A stretch of 64,000 bases of DNA. Source: Pseudomonas turukhanskensis (GTDB lineage Bacteria; Pseudomonadota; Gammaproteobacteria; Pseudomonadales; Pseudomonadaceae). Below are positions 16,275 to 23,859 of this stretch, one piece after another; the first letter of the stretch is position 1, and each line of letters opens with the position of its first letter. Position numbers and translations under genes: made by a program. The stretch is taken from contig NZ_BSFN01000016.1 of assembly GCF_027922365.1 (NCBI RefSeq), positions 1 to 64,000 on the forward strand, read 5' to 3'. Under the pieces are notes generated by a model, which had not been told where the DNA came from, did not search any database, and saw nothing but the letters and a program-made list of their open reading frames with translations.

Positions 16275-16314
16275 GAATAGACAGGGCTGCACGGCCACTT
16301 TGCAGAACTGCACA
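16275..16314 (-). promoter_or_regulatory. Shared 40-bp promoter element, copy C
   Basis: Read on the minus strand: TGTGCAGTTCTGCAAA, then a GTGCA half-site, then CCCTGTCTATTC, colinear without gaps with copies A and B. From AAAGTGGCCGTGCA onward it is nearly identical to copy A. It drives toward the secreted hydrolase, whose start codon is 107 bp away. Confidence 0.7.
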
Positions 16315-16425
16315 GGCCCGATGGCCCGGGCAATTGCTCAGGCTGGCGTGACAGCGAGGGAGAAGAAACTACGGTATAGGTGTCGAACGCCTGTTGCCGT
16401 CGGCCAGACTCGTGGGGGACCTGCA

Positions 16426-16638
16426 ATGCGCACAATCGTCAGCCGTGAACCCTGGTGGGCAAAACCACCGCTACCGGGGCAGGAAGAAATGCAGTTGGAA
16501 TGGGGCTACCTGATTCTGTACAGCGACGGCGTGTTCGAGTTTGAACACCAGCGCCCCAGTGACCAGGAGATCCGTAACCGCAAAGGTTGTCGTGTACACC
16601 ACTCGGAGATTGAACCCAATGCCAAATCGATTTTTTAG
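16426..16638 (+). CDS. Small hypothetical protein, 70 aa
   Basis: The ATG at 16426 follows GGGGGAC. The protein is soluble and compact, with many aromatic and charged residues (EPWWAKPPLPGQEE, WGYLILYSDGVFEFE), looking like a small beta-rich fold. No signal peptide is present. Its last 20 bases overlap the start of the LprI/MliC gene, which suggests translational coupling. I recognise no family. The longer in-frame ORF starting at 16204 would run across promoter element C and is not supported. Confidence 0.6.
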   Translation: MRTIVSREPWWAKPPLPGQEEMQLEWGYLILYSDGVFEFEHQRPSDQEIRNRKGCRVHHSEIEPNAKSIF

Positions 16639-17212
16639 TCTGACCGTTGCGGGCCTGCTCTGCCCGCTGTTCAGCGGACTGACGCAGGCCGCGTCGTTCG
16701 ACTGCAGCAAAGCCGCTGCCGGCAGCATCGAGGAGCTGGTGTGCAAAACCCCGGCACTCAGCGCCCAGGACGACCAACTGGCCAAGGTGTACAAGCAAGC
16801 GCAGGCCAAGGCCAAAAACGAAAAACCGCCCACCTTGAAAGCTGAGCAACGCGGCTGGCTTAAAGGCCGTGACGAATGCTGGAAGGCTGACGACAAACCT
16901 CAATGCGTGGCCGACGAATACCAGCGCCGCATTGCCGAGCTGCAAGCCCGCTACCAACTGGTGGCAGGCAAGGGCCCGGTGCGCTTTGTCTGCGACAACC
17001 AGCCCGCCAAGCAAGTGATCGCCACCTTCTACGCCACCGAACCGCCGACCCTGATCGCCGAGTTGGGCGACAGCACCTCGTTGATGTACGCGCAGCCCGC
17101 CGCCAGTGGCAGCAAATACCAGGGCCGCAATGAGTCGTTGTGGGAACACGAGGGCGGGGCGACAGTGGTGTGGGGGTATGAGGCGCCAGAGATGAAGTGC
17201 GTGCGCCGGTAG
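16619..17212 (+). CDS. Exported LprI/DUF1311-MliC-like lysozyme-inhibitor protein
   Basis: A 197-residue exported protein starting at MPNRFF (ATG 16619, GGAG upstream), with a signal peptide of about 25 residues ending near TQAAS. Residues about 27-115 match the LprI/DUF1311 domain: FDCSKAAAGSIEELVC, then SAQDDQLAKVY, EQRGWLKGRDECW and a final QCVADEYQRRI, with four cysteines in the family pattern. The C-terminal part (VRFVCDNQPAKQVIATFY through MKC) resembles MliC, a periplasmic inhibitor of C-type lysozyme. A protective role in the envelope against host or competitor lysozyme is inferred from both domains. Confidence 0.82.
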   Translation: MPNRFFSLTVAGLLCPLFSGLTQAASFDCSKAAAGSIEELVCKTPALSAQDDQLAKVYKQAQAKAKNEKPPTLKAEQRGWLKGRDECWKADDKPQCVADEYQRRIAELQARYQLVAGKGPVRFVCDNQPAKQVIATFYATEPPTLIAELGDSTSLMYAQPAASGSKYQGRNESLWEHEGGATVVWGYEAPEMKCVRR

Positions 17213-17216
17213 AGCG

Positions 17217-17288
17217 AAAAGTAACTTTGACGCATCGCAATGTCTCGTATAAGTTACTTTTAATTTAACAAGTCACGAATACGAGACA
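17217..17288. promoter_or_regulatory. Interlocked palindromic operators of the hipBA-like operon
   Basis: Two perfect inverted repeats are interleaved. AAAAGTAACTT (17217-17227) pairs with AAGTTACTTTT (17251-17261), and TGTCTCGTAT (17241-17250) pairs with ATACGAGACA (17279-17288), whose last base is the A of the hipB-like start codon. The arm order is A-B-A'-B'. This is probably the autorepression site of the HTH protein. Confidence 0.7.
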
Positions 17289-17539
17289 TGTCGCCCGATC
17301 TTCTCACGCAGCGCATTGGCGCGCAGATTCGCAAAAAACGGCTGGCACGCGGCTACACCCAAGCTGCGCTCGCCAGCCTTGCAGGGTTGCCTCGACAAAA
17401 AATAGTGGCGATAGAACGTGGTGACGAGTCGGTCAACGTTGGTGCGTACGCCCGCGCTTTATCGGCGCTGGATTGTGAGGTGCAATTAACGCCTGCGGTG
17501 ATGCCAACGCTGGATGACGTGCAGGGGTTGTTCGAATGA
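17288..17539 (+). CDS. HipB-like HTH antitoxin
   Basis: An 83-residue Xre/HTH_3 protein: residues about 8-60 form the DNA-binding domain (IGAQIRKKRLARGYTQAALASLAGLPRQKIVAIERG), followed by a short C-terminal tail. HipB-type proteins dimerise, bind palindromic operators and neutralise the HipA kinase. The start codon is the last element of the interlocked operator array. The stop overlaps the HipA-like start by 4 bp (ATGA), so the pair is co-translated. The assignment relies on HTH type plus the partner gene. Confidence 0.88.
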   Translation: MSPDLLTQRIGAQIRKKRLARGYTQAALASLAGLPRQKIVAIERGDESVNVGAYARALSALDCEVQLTPAVMPTLDDVQGLFE

Positions 17540-18735
17540 AGCTCTCGGCCCTCAACGTGGGTTGCCCGCAGGGCGACAGTGGTCGGCTATATTTTCACGA
17601 CGAAAACTATCTGTTTCGTTATCAGGATGGCGGCGCTGCCAATACCGCAATCAGTTTGTTGATGCCGGTTCGGGTAGGCGAGTACCGGCACCGAGAATTG
17701 CACCCTGTGTTTCAGATGAACCTGCCTGAAGGCTATGTGCTGGAGCAGCTACGCAATCGCCTGGCTAAAACCGTTGATGTCGATCCGATGCTTTTGCTTG
17801 CCTTATCTGGGGGCAATGCGCCGATTGGACGGGTATTTGTACATTCCGAACAGCTTGAGAATTGGCTTAACCCACAGCCGTTTACAGGTGAAACCCTGGA
17901 AAGCGTGTTGCGTTGGGATGGCACCGAGGACCTGTTTGCCGAGCTGGTTGACCGCTACATTCTGCGAGCGGGTATTTCCGGGGTTCAGCCCAAAGTCCTG
18001 GTGCCGGAAAGACCGGACGTCGATGAACAGAAGTTCACTTCGAAAACCTCAGACCTGATCATCAAGAGTGGCCGAGACGAATTCCCCGGCTTGGCTATCA
18101 ATGAGTTTCTTTGCATGTCTATTGCCAAAGAAGCAGGCATGCCGGTGCCGGAGTTCTATCTGTCGGATAACGCCAAGTTGTTTGTGATGCGCCGCTTTGA
18201 TCGTGACGACGCACTCAATCCGCTGGGGTTCGAGGACATGGCAGTGCTGATGGGGCTTTCTGCTGAAAAGAAATACAGCAAGAGTTACTCGGCGATCGCC
18301 AAAGCCGTACGCCTGTACTGCCCTCCAGAGCAGATAAACATTTCCCTCAGGCAGTTGTTCGACAGCGTCGCCCTCAGTTGCATCGTCGGCAATGGTGATG
18401 CGCACTTGAAGAACTTTGGCCTGCTCTATTCCGAGCCTGGCCAACACGATGCTCGACTGGCACCGGCTTACGACATCGTTAACACCACGGCGTATATCGA
18501 GCAGGATGTGCTGGCGCTAGATCTGGTTGGTAATAAAAGCCTGTTCGCCTCACGCCAAGGACTGCTGGACTTTGCCGTAACCTGTGAAGTTGCAAACCCG
18601 GTCGAACGGATTCGCCACTTGCTGGCTGCCTACAAGACAGTTATCGGGCGTTTCCCCGAACTCTGTCAGCAAGTGCCTCATGTGGTGAGCGCGTTGAATA
18701 GGTCGGCTGAACCTTTTATGCGTAGTTTCGCTTGA
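17536..18735 (+). CDS. HipA-family serine/threonine kinase toxin
   Basis: A 399-residue protein with HipA landmarks: an N-terminal subdomain (RLYFHDENYLFRY), a Gly/Ser loop GISGVQPK at residues 146-153 that is the autophosphorylation-type loop, the catalytic VGNGDAHLKNF near 284-295, and the DFG-like metal motif in APAYDIVNTTAY. HipA kinases phosphorylate GltX or other translation factors and cause growth arrest. Catalytic residues look intact. The codon 3' of the stop continues in frame for 38 more codons (see 18736). Context: an accessory island between the lysozyme-inhibitor gene and the FecI system. Confidence 0.9.
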   Translation: MKLSALNVGCPQGDSGRLYFHDENYLFRYQDGGAANTAISLLMPVRVGEYRHRELHPVFQMNLPEGYVLEQLRNRLAKTVDVDPMLLLALSGGNAPIGRVFVHSEQLENWLNPQPFTGETLESVLRWDGTEDLFAELVDRYILRAGISGVQPKVLVPERPDVDEQKFTSKTSDLIIKSGRDEFPGLAINEFLCMSIAKEAGMPVPEFYLSDNAKLFVMRRFDRDDALNPLGFEDMAVLMGLSAEKKYSKSYSAIAKAVRLYCPPEQINISLRQLFDSVALSCIVGNGDAHLKNFGLLYSEPGQHDARLAPAYDIVNTTAYIEQDVLALDLVGNKSLFASRQGLLDFAVTCEVANPVERIRHLLAAYKTVIGRFPELCQQVPHVVSALNRSAEPFMRSFA

Positions 18736-18852
18736 GCCGATCGGGACCTTGCCCGTCGCTTCGGTCGCAAAGCCCCGCCGGAGTTTGGCGAGCAGGTGAT
18801 GCGCTGGTGGGATAGCGAGCGGGACGGCAAGGGTGGAACGCCAACTTCCTGA
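18736..18852 (+). other. In-frame open stretch after the HipA stop, possible gene remnant
   Basis: Immediately after the HipA TGA the same frame stays open for 38 codons to a TGA at 18850-18852. The peptide contains DLARRFGRKAPPEFGEQV and MRWWDSERDG. It has no start codon or ribosome binding site of its own and does not resemble HipA. It may be the tail of an older gene truncated by arrival of the hipBA-like module, or chance. The remaining bases to 18939 precede fecI. Confidence 0.3.
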
Positions 18853-18939
18853 GGCCATTGCGAGGGGCCGGCTTGCCAAAATGACACGGCTACTTGAAGA
18901 TGCGATTAATTATCAAATGAAAGTCTTTGGTTTTAACGC

Positions 18940-19449
18940 ATGTCATCCGCCGACCTCTCACTGCAAACCGCCGTGCATTCGCTTTACGAGAATCACCATA
19001 ACTGGCTGTGCGGCTGGCTGAAAAAACGACTGGGCTGCAGCGAGAACGCGGCCGACTTGGCGCAGGACACCTTCATTCGCGTGCTCACCCTGCGCAAGGC
19101 CTCTGAGCTACGCGAGCCGCGCGCCTATCTCAGCAGCATCGCCCGCAGCCTGATGATCGATATGTTCCGCCGCCGAGCGCTGGAACAGGCGTATCTGGAA
19201 ACCCTCGCCGCCATTCCCGAGCCTGTGGATATCTCGCCGGAAACCCGCGCGCTGATCCTCGAAACCTTGCTGGAAATCGACCGTCTGCTCGACGGCCTCG
19301 GTAGCCGCACCCGCGAGATTTTCCTGCTCTCGCAACTCGACGGCTTGAGTTACGTGGACATTGGCCGGCGCCTGAGTGTGTCGGTCAACACCGTGAAAAA
19401 ACACGCCGTGCGCGCGCTCACCCACTGCCTGTTGCTGCTGGAAGACTGA
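18940..19449 (+). CDS. FecI-like ECF sigma factor
   Basis: A 169-residue ECF sigma factor. Region 2 includes DLAQDTFIRVL and PRAYLSSIARSLMIDMFRRR (-10 recognition); region 4 includes EIFLLSQLDGLSYVDIGRRLSVSVNTVKKHAVRAL, cut here to its key residues LSYVDIGRRL. FecI-type factors are held inactive or licensed by a FecR protein and direct transcription of a TonB receptor, which is the exact gene order here: sigma, FecR 3 bp downstream, receptor. A cell-surface signalling system for ferrisiderophore uptake is the expected role. The ATG at 18940 is chosen because the conserved region begins shortly after; the Shine-Dalgarno is weak. Confidence 0.9.
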   Translation: MSSADLSLQTAVHSLYENHHNWLCGWLKKRLGCSENAADLAQDTFIRVLTLRKASELREPRAYLSSIARSLMIDMFRRRALEQAYLETLAAIPEPVDISPETRALILETLLEIDRLLDGLGSRTREIFLLSQLDGLSYVDIGRRLSVSVNTVKKHAVRALTHCLLLLED

Positions 19450-19452
19450 GCC

Positions 19453-20397
19453 GTGAGCAGCCTGGATCACGCCACCCTGGAAGCCGCCGCGCGCTGGTAT
19501 GTCGACCTGCGTTGCGACAGCCCGAATGATGCGCTGCGCGAAGCCCATCGCCGTTGGCTGGAGCGCGACCCACGGCATGCACAGGCCTGGGAGCGGCTTG
19601 GGCGTTTGCAAGGCAAGTTGGAACAGATCAACCCCGCCGTAGCGCGCCCAACCCTGGCCAGTGCGCGAGCCAAGCGCCGTGACGTGCTTAAGGTGCTGTC
19701 GCTGCTGCTGGCCTCCGGCGCTGCCGGCACCCTGGCCTGGAACACCACGGGGTTGCCGACCTTGATGGCGGATCAACGCACAGGTACGGGTGAGCGTCGC
19801 CAGCTGCGTCTGGAGGATGGCAGCGAGCTGCACCTCAATACCGCTACAGCGGTGGATATCCGCTTTAGCCCGCAGGTGCGCGACGTGCGCCTGCTAAGCG
19901 GTGAAATACTGATTGAAACAGCCCGCGACGCACTGGCGCGGCCCCTTGTCGTGCACACACCGGAGGGCAGCATTCGGGCCTTGGGCACGCGCTTTGTCGT
20001 GCGGCGCGAGGCGGGCCAAACACGGGTCAGCGTGCAGGAGCATGCGGTTGAAGTGCGCTCGGCAGGCTTGCCAGGCAAGGCAGTACGTGTGGAGGCGGGC
20101 CAGCAGTTGAGTTTTAACGATGAGCGCTTGGGTGATGTGTTGCTGGCCACTCCCCATATCGACGCCTGGAGCCGCGACATGCTGGTGGTCAGCGACTGGG
20201 CGCTGGAAGATTTTATCGCTGAGCTACAGCGCTATCGTCCCGGCCATCTGGGGTGCGATGGCAGCGTTGGGCGCTTGCGTATATCCGGTGCCTTTCACCT
20301 GGGCGATACCGACACCATCCTCGATAACCTGACCGCTACCTTGCCGGTGCGGATTCGCCGGTTTAGTCGGTATTGGGCGAGTGTTGAAGCGGTTTAA
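19453..20397 (+). CDS. FecR-family sigma regulator
   Basis: A 314-residue protein starting at GTG 19453, 3 bp after the sigma gene. It has the DUF4880 cytoplasmic domain (AARWYVDLRCDSPNDAL, then HRRWLERDPRHAQAWERL), a membrane segment near residues 78-98 (LKVLSLLLASGAAGTLAW) and a periplasmic FecR domain (ERRQLRLEDGSELHLNTAT, ALGTRFVVRREAGQTRVSV) with an STN-like C-terminus (RYRPGHLGC). It relays occupancy of the outer-membrane receptor to the FecI-type sigma factor. The expected contact is the N-terminal signalling domain of the TonB receptor encoded downstream. Confidence 0.92.
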   Translation: MSSLDHATLEAAARWYVDLRCDSPNDALREAHRRWLERDPRHAQAWERLGRLQGKLEQINPAVARPTLASARAKRRDVLKVLSLLLASGAAGTLAWNTTGLPTLMADQRTGTGERRQLRLEDGSELHLNTATAVDIRFSPQVRDVRLLSGEILIETARDALARPLVVHTPEGSIRALGTRFVVRREAGQTRVSVQEHAVEVRSAGLPGKAVRVEAGQQLSFNDERLGDVLLATPHIDAWSRDMLVVSDWALEDFIAELQRYRPGHLGCDGSVGRLRISGAFHLGDTDTILDNLTATLPVRIRRFSRYWASVEAV

Positions 20398-20429
20398 TGC
20401 CTCGGTCCGCCGATTTATATCCGCCTCAT

Positions 20430-20462
20430 TATTCTGGGTTCCCGCCTGCGCGGGAATGACGG
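20430..20462. repeat. Half copy of the palindromic repeat
   Basis: ATTCTGGGTTCCCGCC followed by TGCGCGGGAATGACGG matches the right end of the 97-bp repeats at 6331 and 11391. No left end is found nearby, so this is a solitary half element in the 207-bp gap between the FecR and receptor genes. Confidence 0.55.
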
Positions 20463-20524
20463 CGCAAGCCAGGGCACCCCGGTGATTCCTGAGAAGGCAA
20501 AACTTTTTTTGCCGGGGGTGTTGT

Positions 20525-20543
20525 TGATTTCAATTCTTATTCG
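20525..20543. promoter_or_regulatory. Candidate Fur box upstream of the TonB receptor
   Basis: On the minus strand this reads CGAATAAGAATTGAAATCA, resembling the GAATGAGAAT-type Fur sites found before Pseudomonas iron genes. It is an imperfect match and rests on context: a ferrisiderophore receptor starts 61 bp downstream. Confidence 0.35.
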
Positions 20544-20604
20544 ACTTGGTAGGTAGAGGCGCACAGACGCCGCCAACCACTGCCATAGGGCGAAAGGAAA
20601 CCGC

Positions 20605-23073
20605 ATGTCCCCTCGCATTACCGCTAGCCGCGCCGCTGCGCCGGCTTTCCGTCTGTCTTTGCTGCACGCCGCCATGCTTGGCGCCGCCTTGCTCGGGCCC
20701 GTGGGCGCCGTCACCCTGGCCACGCCCGCCTGGGCGCAGACGGCGCCAGAGTATGAGTTCACCATTCCCGCAGGCGCCCTGGAAACGGCCCTGGCGCAGT
20801 TTGCTGCCACCGCCGGCGTCACTGTTTCGTTCGAGCCGGCATTGGCCCGCGGCCAACAAACGGCCGGGCTACGTGGCCGTTTTGCACCCGACAGCGCCCT
20901 GCGCCAACTGCTGGCCGGCACCCGCCTGCAGGCCATGCAGCAGGCCAACGGCAGCTACTCGCTGAGCCAGATTGCCGATGGCGACAGCCTGCGCCTGGGC
21001 GCTACCGATATTTCCGGTAACAGCGAGTCGGCGTACGGTCCTGTGGACGGGTACGTCGCCACCCGCACCGCCACCGCCACCAAAACCGACACGCCCATTC
21101 TCGAAGTGCCGCAAACCATCAACGTTGTCACCGCCGACCAGATCGCCGCCCAGGGCGCGCGCAATATCACCCAGGCGCTGCGCTACACGCCGGGCTTGGG
21201 CGTCAACGGTTATACCGACCGCAACAACATCGCCGACGAAATCACCAGCCGGGGGTTTGCACCCACACCGCTGTACTTCGACGGTGGTTACCTGCCTTAC
21301 GCCGGCAGCCTCGGCGGCGCGCCGCAGATCGACCCCTACACCCTTGAACGTGTGGAGGTGCTCAAGGGGCCGTCCTCTGTTTTGTACGGTCAGAACCAAC
21401 CGGGCGGCATCGTCAATATGGTGTCCAAGCGGCCGACCACCGAGCAGCGCAGTCAGGTGAAACTGGGCCTGGGCAGCTACCACCGCGTGAACGGCGCCAT
21501 CGACACCAGTGGCCCGCTCGATGACGCCAAGGCGTTCAGCTACCGCCTCGTGGCCGTGGCGAAAAAAGGCAACGACCAGCTCGACCACACCAACAGCCAG
21601 CGCAAGCTGCTGGCGCCGAGTTTCACCTGGGCGCCGAACGATGCCACTGCCGTCACGCTTTACGCCCAGGCCCAACGCGACGACGGCCTGGCCGACTACC
21701 AATCGATGCCCATGATCGGCTCGCTCAAGCGCGGCCCCAACGGCCAACGCATCGACCGGGATTCGTTCTTCGGCGACTCGCAGTACAACGACTACATGCG
21801 CAACCAGTATGTGTTCGGCTACGAACTCAGCCACGCCTTCAACGACAACCTGACCTATCGCCAAAGCGCCCGCTACATCGATGTGCAAGACCGCTACAAG
21901 GGCCTGTACCTGCGCAGTTTCGTGACCGATAGCGGCGGCGTGACCGATTACACCCAGGTCAACCGCACCAAGGTCGATTGGCGCCAGCACAACACCGCCT
22001 ACACCCTGGATAACAACTTCGAATATAAATTCGCCACCGGCGCGCTGGAGCACACCAGCCTCGTGGGCCTCGACTACCGTCACTTCCAGCGTCAATACAG
22101 CGGGTACAACGCCTATAACGTGCCGGTCGACTTGTACAACCCCGACAACTCCAGCACGGCTGCCTACAAACCCACGCTGGCCACCCAATGGGACGACACC
22201 GTGCGCCAGACCGGCCTGTACGCCCAGGACCAGATCAAACTCAACAACTGGATTCTCACCATCGGCGGGCGCCACGACTGGGCCGAAGTGCAGAACAAAG
22301 ACCTGCTTGCCGAAACCCGCACCACGCAAAAAGACAAGAAATTCACCGGCCGCGTCGGCCTGACCTACGTCACCGAATTCGGCCTGGCGCCCTATATCAG
22401 CTACGCCGAATCCTTTATGCCCAGCGTCGGCACCGGCGCGCCGCAACGCGGCGGCAAAAGCTTCGAGCCCACCGAAGGTGAGCAATACGAAGTGGGGGTG
22501 AAATACCAGCCGTATGAAAAGACCGTGATGACCGCCTCGGTCTACCAGGTGAAACAGAAGAACGTACGCACCATGGACATGCTCTACCCGGATTATGAAA
22601 TCCAGTCCGGCGAAGTGCGCTCGCGCGGGGTAGAGCTGGAAGTGAAATCCAGCCTCGACAACATCGATGTATTGGCCGCCGCCAGCTACATGGATTCCTT
22701 CTACACCAAAGGCAACTGGGGTGAAGAGGGCAACCGCTCCGAAGCTCAGGCGCCGGTTTCGGCCACGTTGTGGATCGACTACCACTTCAGCCAGGCGGTG
22801 ATCGACGGCCTCACCTTTGGTGCGGGCGCGCGCTACACAGGCGGTAAACCGGGCGACATGTACAACACCTTCGACGTGCCCTCGTTCGTGGTGTACGACG
22901 CCACCCTCAGCTACGACCTGGGGCGCCTGGACCGCAGCCTGGCCGGCCTGCAAACCAGCCTGAACATTCAGAACATCTTCGACCGCGAGTACGTCTCCGA
23001 GTGTAACTACAGCTTTGGCTGCTACTACGGCCAGGCCCGCGTCGCATCGTTAGACATGACCTACGACTGGTAA
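20605..23073 (+). CDS. TonB-dependent ferrisiderophore receptor with signalling domain
   Basis: An 822-residue outer-membrane receptor. A long signal peptide ends near PAWA|QT (about residue 45). The N-terminal STN signalling domain (about 50-125: YEFTIPAGALETALAQFA, then LRQLLAGTRLQAM) contacts FecR-type proteins. The plug domain follows (EVPQTINVVTADQI, VEVLKGPSSVLYGQNQPGG), then a 22-strand barrel ending in an aromatic C-terminus (DMTYDW). Length and plug motif fit FpvA/FiuA/FoxA-type siderophore receptors. The cognate siderophore cannot be told from sequence reading alone. With the upstream sigma and FecR genes this is a full trans-envelope signalling trio. Confidence 0.94.
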   Translation: MSPRITASRAAAPAFRLSLLHAAMLGAALLGPVGAVTLATPAWAQTAPEYEFTIPAGALETALAQFAATAGVTVSFEPALARGQQTAGLRGRFAPDSALRQLLAGTRLQAMQQANGSYSLSQIADGDSLRLGATDISGNSESAYGPVDGYVATRTATATKTDTPILEVPQTINVVTADQIAAQGARNITQALRYTPGLGVNGYTDRNNIADEITSRGFAPTPLYFDGGYLPYAGSLGGAPQIDPYTLERVEVLKGPSSVLYGQNQPGGIVNMVSKRPTTEQRSQVKLGLGSYHRVNGAIDTSGPLDDAKAFSYRLVAVAKKGNDQLDHTNSQRKLLAPSFTWAPNDATAVTLYAQAQRDDGLADYQSMPMIGSLKRGPNGQRIDRDSFFGDSQYNDYMRNQYVFGYELSHAFNDNLTYRQSARYIDVQDRYKGLYLRSFVTDSGGVTDYTQVNRTKVDWRQHNTAYTLDNNFEYKFATGALEHTSLVGLDYRHFQRQYSGYNAYNVPVDLYNPDNSSTAAYKPTLATQWDDTVRQTGLYAQDQIKLNNWILTIGGRHDWAEVQNKDLLAETRTTQKDKKFTGRVGLTYVTEFGLAPYISYAESFMPSVGTGAPQRGGKSFEPTEGEQYEVGVKYQPYEKTVMTASVYQVKQKNVRTMDMLYPDYEIQSGEVRSRGVELEVKSSLDNIDVLAAASYMDSFYTKGNWGEEGNRSEAQAPVSATLWIDYHFSQAVIDGLTFGAGARYTGGKPGDMYNTFDVPSFVVYDATLSYDLGRLDRSLAGLQTSLNIQNIFDREYVSECNYSFGCYYGQARVASLDMTYDW

Positions 23074-23090
23074 ACCCCAGCCACAAAAAA

Positions 23091-23126
23091 ACGCCCGCGT
23101 TCCTTCAACAGAACGCGGGCGTTTTT
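23091..23126 (+). terminator. Intrinsic terminator after the TonB receptor
   Basis: A 12-bp stem, ACGCCCGCGTTC paired with GAACGCGGGCGT around an 8-base loop, is followed by TTTTG. A-rich sequence on the other side could make it bidirectional, serving the convergent 78-residue gene as well. Confidence 0.9.
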
Positions 23127-23143
23127 GTTTGCGGGCTGCGGGT

Positions 23144-23380
23144 TCAGGCGTCTTTCGCCGTTACCTGCACCTCGGCGATTTTCAGCACCTCGGCCTGCTC
23201 CAGCACTTCGGCATCGCTCGCTTCTGCGTCCGGCATCAACAGGCTGTTCTCGGCGTCGCCATGGTGAAGTTCGATGAGATGACGCACCGCATTGGCCTGC
23301 GACAGCCGAGGTTGGTTGAGCTCGATAACGTGGGTGCGGGGTTCGGCGTCGTATTTGTAGTGGATGGTGAAGTGGGGCAT
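23144..23380 (-). CDS. Conserved small hypothetical protein, 78 aa
   Basis: A compact acidic protein: an N-terminal beta-like stretch (MPHFTIHYKYDAEPRTHVIEL), a central helix (SQANAVRHLIELHHGDAENSL) and a C-terminal Val/Glu/Ala-rich part ending VTAKDA. No signal peptide or membrane segment. Good coding character and a normal start (ATG 23378-23380 with GGAAGCCTCC upstream). It is convergent with the TonB receptor gene across a terminator. Function unknown; a palindrome at 23412-23434 lies in its upstream region. Confidence 0.7.
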   Translation of the reverse strand: MPHFTIHYKYDAEPRTHVIELNQPRLSQANAVRHLIELHHGDAENSLLMPDAEASDAEVLEQAEVLKIAEVQVTAKDA

Positions 23381-23411
23381 GGAGGCTTCCTCTGCGCGTG
23401 AACGGATAATA

Positions 23412-23434
23412 TTTTGACCTAGCGGTCAGAAAAA
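23412..23434. promoter_or_regulatory. Palindrome upstream of the 78-aa gene
   Basis: TTTTGACC-TAGC-GGTCAGAAAA: arms TGACC and GGTCA with flanking T and A runs, resembling TetR-family operators of the GACC/GGTC type. It lies 31 bp upstream of the 78-aa gene start. No regulator is assigned. Confidence 0.35.
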
Positions 23435-23514
23435 TCGTTCAAGAGCAATTTGTCCTGCTGAAATGCAGCACACCCAGCTGATCCGCAAGCTGAGACGGCA
23501 GAAGAGGCAGCTGT

Positions 23515-23859
23515 TTACAGGCTGCTGAGCAATCGGCGAGTGAGTAAGGTGGAGATATCGCGGCGACCGTCAGCAATAACGGAAATAACGACGTGATTAC
23601 CGATAGTTTGGTAAATCGCTCGATAGGGTTTGAAGAAAACTTGGCGGAATTCTTTAACACCAAGCGCTAACAGTTCCTTTGGGTAGCCGCCCCTATCCGG
23701 AAAGCGCGCGAGTGTTTCTACCACGTCTGTCAAACCGTCCAACACGTAGTTAGCGCTGCTGACAGAGTCGACTTCGCAAATGTATTCGTAAATCGTCTCG
23801 AGATCTCGCTCGGCACCGTTGGTAAGCACAACTTCGAACGCTGCTGGTACGGGTGCCAT
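23515..23859 (-). CDS. ParE/RelE-superfamily toxin
   Basis: A 114-residue protein of the ParE/RelE fold: AERDLETIYEYICEVDS in the N-terminal helices, then VVETLARFPDRGGYPKELL, the beta-strand EFRQVFFKPYRAIYQTIGNHV and IADGRRDISTLLTRRLL at the end. ParE-type members poison gyrase, RelE-type members cleave mRNA; the YRAIYQ strand and the final GRRD motif do not decide between them, though ParE-like is more typical. It follows the antitoxin gene with a 1-bp stop/start overlap. Confidence 0.88.
   Translation of the reverse strand: MAPVPAAFEVVLTNGAERDLETIYEYICEVDSVSSANYVLDGLTDVVETLARFPDRGGYPKELLALGVKEFRQVFFKPYRAIYQTIGNHVVISVIADGRRDISTLLTRRLLSSL

Noticed and set aside
18900..18940. Fur box immediately before the FecI-like gene
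   Set aside because: The AT-rich stretch around TTAATTATCAAATG only partly resembles the Fur consensus; not supported enough to annotate.
20869..22953. 694-codon open frame antisense to the TonB receptor
   Set aside because: The plus-strand frame has an unmistakable signal peptide, plug and barrel; the antisense translation is Val/Gly/His-rich with no motif, as expected for a shadow in GC-rich DNA.
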